A stretch of DNA of 36,555 nucleotides from Sphingobium sp. (lineage in GTDB: Bacteria > Pseudomonadota > Alphaproteobacteria > Sphingomonadales > Sphingomonadaceae), in assembly GCA_030148625.1 (NCBI GenBank), contig JASBTC010000216.1, positions 1-36,555 of the forward strand. Direction: 5' to 3'. Within the stretch, counting starts at the first letter, position 1, and each line of letters opens with the position of its first letter. A program made the position numbers and the translations under genes. This document shows, piece by piece, positions 32,217-36,555 of this stretch. Below the pieces are notes generated by a model. It was not told the DNA's origin. It saw nothing but the letters and a program-made list of their open reading frames with translations, and made no database searches.

Positions 32217-33407
32217 ATGAAGATTCTCTGGTATCTGACCGCGCCCGACGGCCCGTTCCCCTGGGAACCCGAAGGGCGGTGGAACACCGACTTCCGTCAT
32301 CTCCAGCAACTTGCCGCAACGATCGATCACCTCGGCTATTACGGCGCGCTGCTGGGCACCGGGCTTGGCGACGAGGTGCTGACGGTCTCTTCAGCGATGA
32401 TCGGGATCACCAAAAGGATGCGGTTCCTGGCGGCGATCCATCCGGGGCTGCTCTCTCCGGTGAAGCTCGCGCAGATCGCGCTGACCCAGGACCGCTTCTC
32501 GGGCGGTCGCATGATCTTCAACGTCGTCAACGGCAACGACACCGTGCTGCCGGTGTTCGGCGTCAATTACGAGCATGACGAGCGTTATGATTTCAGCTTC
32601 GAATATTGGGATGCGTTCAGACGTTTCTACACCGGGCTGCGCGACGGCTATGACGGCAAATATATCAGGCTGGCGCCGGCGCCGGCCGAATATGGCCTGG
32701 GCCGTCGCGGCGTGCGCGAGGCGGCGCTCCGGCCGGTTCAACCCGGCGGCGTGCCGCTCTGGGGCGCGGGCACGTCGGGTGCGGGCGTCGCGCATTCGAT
32801 CAAGCTGCTCGACACCTATCTGAGCTTCGCCAACACGCCGCCCTTGCTGGGCGACAAATTCCGTCGCGTGGGCGCAGAGGCGGCGACGATCGGGCGGACG
32901 CTGGACTATGGCACGCGCCTCCAGATCATCGTGCGCGAGACCGAGGAAGAGGCCTGGGACTATGCCCAGTGGCTGCTCGACCACACGCATATCGATTATG
33001 CGCGCCAGTCGATCGAGATGCAGCTTCCGCGCGGCGAGACGATCGAAAGCTATCGCAGCCCCGATCCGCAGATCCAGGCCAATCTCGATGCGGTGCGCGC
33101 CGGGCGGCTGCCGCGCGCCAGGGATCTGGAAATCTATCCCAATGTCTGGGTCGGGCCGAGCCTGTTCGGCTTCAACATCCTTTCGCCGCTGGCGGGCACC
33201 ACATTGGTCGGCAGCGCCGAGAATGTCGCGGCACGGCTTCGGGAATATGAGGCGCAGGGCTGCGGCGCCTTCATCCTTTCGGGTTTCCCGCTGATCGGGG
33301 AGGCGCATCGCTTCGCCGATCTCGTCTTTCCGCTGCTCGATATCGATCACGGTTTCGAGATTCCCCGGCTCGGGCGCCACGCGCCGACCCAGATCGCCGC
33401 CGAATAG
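32217..33407 (+). CDS. LLM-class flavin-dependent monooxygenase (SsuD-like), second copy
   Basis: Luciferase-like flavin monooxygenase of 396 residues, distinct from the copy at 26799 but of the same broad class. It begins MKILWYLTAPDGPFPWEPEG. Family segments are LQQLAATIDHLGYYGALLGTG, AIHPGLLSPVKLAQIALTQD, RFSGGRMIFNVVNGND, DERYDFSFEYWDAFRRFYTG, LWGAGTSGAGVAHSIKLLD and GTTLVGSAENVAARLREYEA. The pattern is close to SsuD/alkanesulfonate monooxygenases, including the substrate-tunnel region HPGLLSPV. ATG at 32217 has GAGGAGGG upstream. It lies 15 bp after the TBDR and 12 bp before the solute-binding protein, so it is operonic. Confidence 0.9.
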   Translation: MKILWYLTAPDGPFPWEPEGRWNTDFRHLQQLAATIDHLGYYGALLGTGLGDEVLTVSSAMIGITKRMRFLAAIHPGLLSPVKLAQIALTQDRFSGGRMIFNVVNGNDTVLPVFGVNYEHDERYDFSFEYWDAFRRFYTGLRDGYDGKYIRLAPAPAEYGLGRRGVREAALRPVQPGGVPLWGAGTSGAGVAHSIKLLDTYLSFANTPPLLGDKFRRVGAEAATIGRTLDYGTRLQIIVRETEEEAWDYAQWLLDHTHIDYARQSIEMQLPRGETIESYRSPDPQIQANLDAVRAGRLPRARDLEIYPNVWVGPSLFGFNILSPLAGTTLVGSAENVAARLREYEAQGCGAFILSGFPLIGEAHRFADLVFPLLDIDHGFEIPRLGRHAPTQIAAE

Positions 33408-33419
33408 GAGATGCTGCCG

Positions 33420-34979
33420 ATGAACCCGATCGATCGCCGTTCGCTTCTCGCCGGGGGTATCGCGGCGGGTGGCGTGATGATGCTGGCCGCCTGTGGCGGT
33501 TCCGGTGGCGCGGGCGGGCCGGGGGCGACGCCACGGCGTGGCGGGCGGCTTCGGCTGGGCATCGTCGATGGCGATCGCGCGGGCAATCTCGATGCGCACA
33601 AGCCGGTGGGGCTTGGCAGCACGATCCGCGGCTTCGCGCTGTACAGCAAGCTGTGGGAATGGTCGTCGCAGATGACGCCCGATCTCGCGCTGGCCGAGGA
33701 AGCGGAAGTGACCCCCGATGCGACGGCATGGACGGTCAGGCTGCGCAAGGGGCTCGAATTCCATAATGGCAAGACGATCACCGCCGACGATGTGATCTTC
33801 TCGATCCGCCGGCTGACCGATCCGGCGCTCGCCTCTCCCTATGGATCGCTCGTCAACCAGATCGACCGCGACGCGCTGGTGAAGCTCGACGAGCGGACAG
33901 TGCGCATTCCGGTGCGCGAGGGCAGGGGGTTCATCGCGCTGCCCGATACCTGGACCAATTTCGGCGGGATCGTTCCGCCCGATTATCATCCGGTGACCAA
34001 TCCGGTCGGGGCGGGGCCCTATAAGCTCAAATCGGTCAAGGATTTCGTTCCCGGCCAGCGCGCCCTGTTCACGCGCTTCGAAAATTACTTCAAGCCGGGA
34101 AAACCCTATGCCGACGAGCTCGAGATCATCGAGTTCAAGGATCAGACGACGCGGGTGGCAGCACTGCTTGCCGGCCAGATCGACATGGCGAACGCGCTGC
34201 TGCCCGAACAGGTCGGGCTGTTGCGCAACGACCCGCGTGCGCGCGTGCTCATCTCCAAAACCAATGGCTGGCAGTCCTTCGACATGAATGTCGAGGCGCC
34301 GCCATTCCGCGATGCCCGCGTCCGCGAGGCGTTCCGCCTGCTCGCCGATCGCGAGGATCTGGTGAAGCGCGCATTGCAGGGCGAGGGGCGGATCGCCAAC
34401 GACCTCTATTCGCCGCATGACCCCACTTTCGATCATGCGATCGCGCAGCGCGCCTATGATCCCGACCGCGCACGCGCGCTGCTCAAGGCGGCCGGGCACG
34501 ACCGGTTGAGCGTCGAACTCGTCGCCAGCCAGGCTTCGGCGAGCGCGGCGCTCGTCTATGCCGAACAGGCCAAGCGCGCCGGCGTCGATATCGTGGTCAG
34601 GAAGGTCGACAATGCGACCTTCACCGGGCCGCAACGGCTCGACTGGAGCTTCAGCGGCGGCGGCGCAATGGGTGCCGGCATGCTCGGCCTGTCCTGGTTG
34701 CCGACGGGCCTGCACACCGACGCGCCGACATCGGCCAGCAACAAGACCCATTTTCGCGATCCCGAATTCGGCCGCCTGTTCACCGAGGCGCTGGCCCAGC
34801 CCGATCTCGAAAAGCGCAAGGCGATCGTCCATGCTGCGCAACGCATTCAGCACGAGCGGGGCGGCATGATCATCTGGGGCTTTTCCAACACGCTCGACGG
34901 CATTTCATCGCGGGTCGGTGGCGTCGAGGCCGAGAATTCGCACTTCCCGACCTGGCGCTTCGACAAGATCTGGCTGTGA
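33420..34979 (+). CDS. ABC-type solute-binding lipoprotein, family 5 (Tat signal)
   Basis: Extracytoplasmic solute-binding protein of 519 residues, SBP_bac_5 family (peptide/nickel/opine type). The N-terminus combines a twin-arginine motif (DRRSLLAGGIAAGG) with a lipobox LAAC (C25), so it is probably exported folded and lipidated. Family signature EFHNGKTITADDVIFSIRRL is at about residues 110-130, followed by GAGPYKLKSVKDFVPGQRAL. The start is set at 33420 because AGGAG (33406-33410) abuts the ATG at 33411 but is 9 bp from this one. No ABC permease or ATPase lies in the window; they may be downstream of the last TBDR. Placement between a monooxygenase and TBDR genes suggests periplasmic capture of the sulfur source. 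Confidence 0.9.
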   Translation: MNPIDRRSLLAGGIAAGGVMMLAACGGSGGAGGPGATPRRGGRLRLGIVDGDRAGNLDAHKPVGLGSTIRGFALYSKLWEWSSQMTPDLALAEEAEVTPDATAWTVRLRKGLEFHNGKTITADDVIFSIRRLTDPALASPYGSLVNQIDRDALVKLDERTVRIPVREGRGFIALPDTWTNFGGIVPPDYHPVTNPVGAGPYKLKSVKDFVPGQRALFTRFENYFKPGKPYADELEIIEFKDQTTRVAALLAGQIDMANALLPEQVGLLRNDPRARVLISKTNGWQSFDMNVEAPPFRDARVREAFRLLADREDLVKRALQGEGRIANDLYSPHDPTFDHAIAQRAYDPDRARALLKAAGHDRLSVELVASQASASAALVYAEQAKRAGVDIVVRKVDNATFTGPQRLDWSFSGGGAMGAGMLGLSWLPTGLHTDAPTSASNKTHFRDPEFGRLFTEALAQPDLEKRKAIVHAAQRIQHERGGMIIWGFSNTLDGISSRVGGVEAENSHFPTWRFDKIWL

Positions 34980-34994
34980 CAGAAGTAGTTGATC

Positions 34995-35012
34995 CTATCT
35001 CAACAGAGATAG
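34995..35012. terminator. Small hairpin after the solute-binding protein
   Basis: CTATCTC (34995-35001) and GAGATAG (35006-35012) pair around AACA, 15 bp after the stop, followed by TTCAAAATT. It could be a weak terminator or an operator of the next TBDR. The rest of the 166-bp gap is unusually AT-rich and presumably holds the promoter of the gene at 35146. Confidence 0.4.
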
Positions 35013-35145
35013 TTCAAAATTGTACAGTGAAACTGAGTCGTGTTAGTTAAGTATCCGGATATATGGGATATTTAATCTGGCATAATAATTGCTCAACAGC
35101 CTGCGAAACCGCTTGAGATCATCAGGCCTATTTGCAGGGGGTATT

Positions 35146-36555
35146 ATGTCTTCAGTTTTGAATTTCCGTATTCCATCGATCGTCGTCGCATCTCTTTCGC
35201 TGTCCATGGCGATTGCAGGACCTGCGCTCGCGAACGATGCTTCGGCCCCGGCGCCGGCCGAGGGCACTGCCGCCGATGCGGGTGCGAATGACGACGTCAT
35301 CCTGGTGACTGCGCAAAAGCGCGAGGAAAAGCTTCAGGACGTTCCCCTGGCGGTGACCGCTGCGAGCGGGGCGTTTCTTTCGAAGCTGGAACTGCGGACC
35401 GCGATCGACGTCTCGCGCATCGCGCCCAACACCAATGCCTGGGGCACCGAGAGCCGGCAGCGGCCACGCTGGTTCATCCGCGGCATCGGCTCCAACGACG
35501 TCAGCAGCAACGTCGTCACCCCCGTCGCGATCTATAATGACGAGGTCTATCAGAATCATTTCTCGCTGCAGGGCTTCCCGCTGTTCGATATCGAGCGGGT
35601 CGAGATCCTGCGCGGGCCGGCGGGCACTTTGTGGGGGAAAAACACCACCGGGGGCGCCTTTTCCTTCATTTCGCGCAAACCGACCGACGAGGCCGAGGGT
35701 TATGCGCGGGTGACCGTCGGCAATTACGACCAGCGGCTCGTCGAGGGCGCTTTTGGCGGCGCGGTGGCCGACGGTATCTCGGCGCGCGCATCCTTTCTCT
35801 ACGATCGTCGCGACGGCTTCGCGACCAATGAAGTGACCGACCGGACCGCCGGCGGCGTCAGGGATTTTGCGGCCCGGCTCCAGGTGAAGGCGGACGTCAG
35901 CGATACGCTGACCGCGCTGCTCAGCGTGCATTTCCGCGATTATGAGGGCGGCTCCAATCCCGTGCTGACCATCGGTACGGCGGCTGGCGGATTGGACGCC
36001 TTCGGCTATCCGACCCCGACCGATCGCAAGAAGGTTCGTTACAATGTCGACGCGGTGAACGCGATCGACGCCTGGGGCGGATCGCTGAACCTGCAATGGG
36101 ATCTCGGCGCGGCCACGCTGACCTCGATCACCGCGCTCGAAAGCGCGGACCGCACCGATTTCACCGATGGCGATTATACCCCCAACGAGATCTCACGCAG
36201 CTATGCGGCGACCAATGTCGATCAGGTCAGCCAGGAAGTGCGGCTGACCTCGAACGGCGACACGCGGTTCCGCTGGATCGTCGGCGGCTATTATTTTCAC
36301 GACAAGCTGAATTCATTCGGCGCGACGGGCACGCTGCCGGGGCCGCTCAATCGGCCGCTCTCCTATTATTACACCCAATATACCCAGAAGACGACGAGCC
36401 TGGCGGCCTTCGCCAATGCGTCCTTCGAGATCGTCGACCGGCTGACCTTGAGCGGTGGCCTGCGCTACACGCACGACAAGCTCTCGATCGATCTGCTCTC
36501 GCGCCAGGCGATCGCGCCCGTCACGTTCAGCGACACCACCAACTGGTTCCAGCCT
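35146..36555 (+). CDS. TonB-dependent receptor, N-terminal 470 residues (runs off window)
   Basis: Outer-membrane transporter cut by the window end. The start is the ATG at 35146, with CAGGGGG upstream. The signal peptide ends near PALANDA. The TonB box is DVILVTAQKREEKLQDVPLA, then the plug contains LRTAIDVSRIAPNTNAWGTE, RPRWFIRGIGSNDVSSNVVT and EILRGPAGTLWGKNTTGGA. The first third of the barrel follows with typical alternating strands (GGYYFHDKLNSF, ASFEIVDRLTLSGGLRYTHD). No STN domain. It is a different subfamily from the TBDR at 29574. Likely part of the sulfur block, but its substrate cannot be inferred from what is visible. Confidence 0.92.
   Translation, partial: MSSVLNFRIPSIVVASLSLSMAIAGPALANDASAPAPAEGTAADAGANDDVILVTAQKREEKLQDVPLAVTAASGAFLSKLELRTAIDVSRIAPNTNAWGTESRQRPRWFIRGIGSNDVSSNVVTPVAIYNDEVYQNHFSLQGFPLFDIERVEILRGPAGTLWGKNTTGGAFSFISRKPTDEAEGYARVTVGNYDQRLVEGAFGGAVADGISARASFLYDRRDGFATNEVTDRTAGGVRDFAARLQVKADVSDTLTALLSVHFRDYEGGSNPVLTIGTAAGGLDAFGYPTPTDRKKVRYNVDAVNAIDAWGGSLNLQWDLGAATLTSITALESADRTDFTDGDYTPNEISRSYAATNVDQVSQEVRLTSNGDTRFRWIVGGYYFHDKLNSFGATGTLPGPLNRPLSYYYTQYTQKTTSLAAFANASFEIVDRLTLSGGLRYTHDKLSIDLLSRQAIAPVTFSDTTNWFQP

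Noticed and set aside
32391..34853. 820-codon open frame on the minus strand
   Set aside because: It is antisense to the LLM monooxygenase and solute-binding protein genes, has low-complexity Arg/Ala/Gly-rich content and no recognisable domain; long antisense frames are expected at this GC content.
1..36555. CRISPR arrays, tRNA/rRNA genes, transposases, integrases or phage genes
   Set aside because: Looked for regular direct repeats, cloverleaf-like segments and DDE or integrase-like proteins; none was recognisable by eye.

Overview
The window is GC-rich alphaproteobacterial DNA that reads like a sphingomonad (Sphingomonadales). The grounds are high third-position GC, dense coding, five TonB-dependent receptors (TBDRs) in 36 kb, and familiar sphingomonad-style protein families. 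I see no tRNA, rRNA, CRISPR array, insertion sequence or phage gene. The taxonomic call is inference from style only.

Positions 1-25735 look like one functional block for using phytate (myo-inositol hexakisphosphate) and other inositol phosphates. On the minus strand, from 6452 down to 1, lie an AppA-type histidine acid phytase, a FecI-type sigma factor, a FecR-type anti-sigma factor, a FecA-type TBDR with an N-terminal signalling (STN) domain, and the start of a second, closely similar TBDR without that domain. Divergent from the phytase is a TBDR of the Xanthomonas/Caulobacter type (6820-9474). Next come iolG (minus), an RpiR-family regulator (plus), and a tightly packed plus-strand operon: iolC (kinase fused to a DUF2090 aldolase-like domain), iolD, iolE, iolB, mmsA, an OPA/GlpT-type organophosphate:phosphate antiporter, a Tat-exported PhoD-type phosphatase, a 66-residue HTH-like protein and a second Gfo/Idh/MocA dehydrogenase. 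A hairpin repeat ends this operon. It is followed by a cytosolic inositol monophosphatase (minus) and a divergent two-domain beta-propeller phytase (plus).

Together these genes encode outer-membrane uptake, periplasmic dephosphorylation (two phytases plus PhoD), a candidate inner-membrane carrier for phosphorylated intermediates, a cytosolic last dephosphorylation, and the full myo-inositol pathway to DHAP and acetyl-CoA. A 14-bp operator-like motif close to GGAA-N6-TTCC occurs, usually as pairs 29-30 bp apart, upstream of iolG/iolR, iolC, the TBDR, the AppA phytase and the IMPase/beta-propeller phytase pair. That pattern suggests the RpiR regulator controls the whole phytate-to-acetyl-CoA route.

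A broken alpha/beta-hydrolase (25926-26717, minus) marks the boundary to a second block (26799-36555). This block looks like an organosulfur acquisition island: two SsuD-like flavin monooxygenases (LLM class), an SfnB/DszC-like oxidoreductase, a TBDR with a TTG start, a Tat-type lipoprotein solute-binding protein, and a final TBDR that runs off the window.
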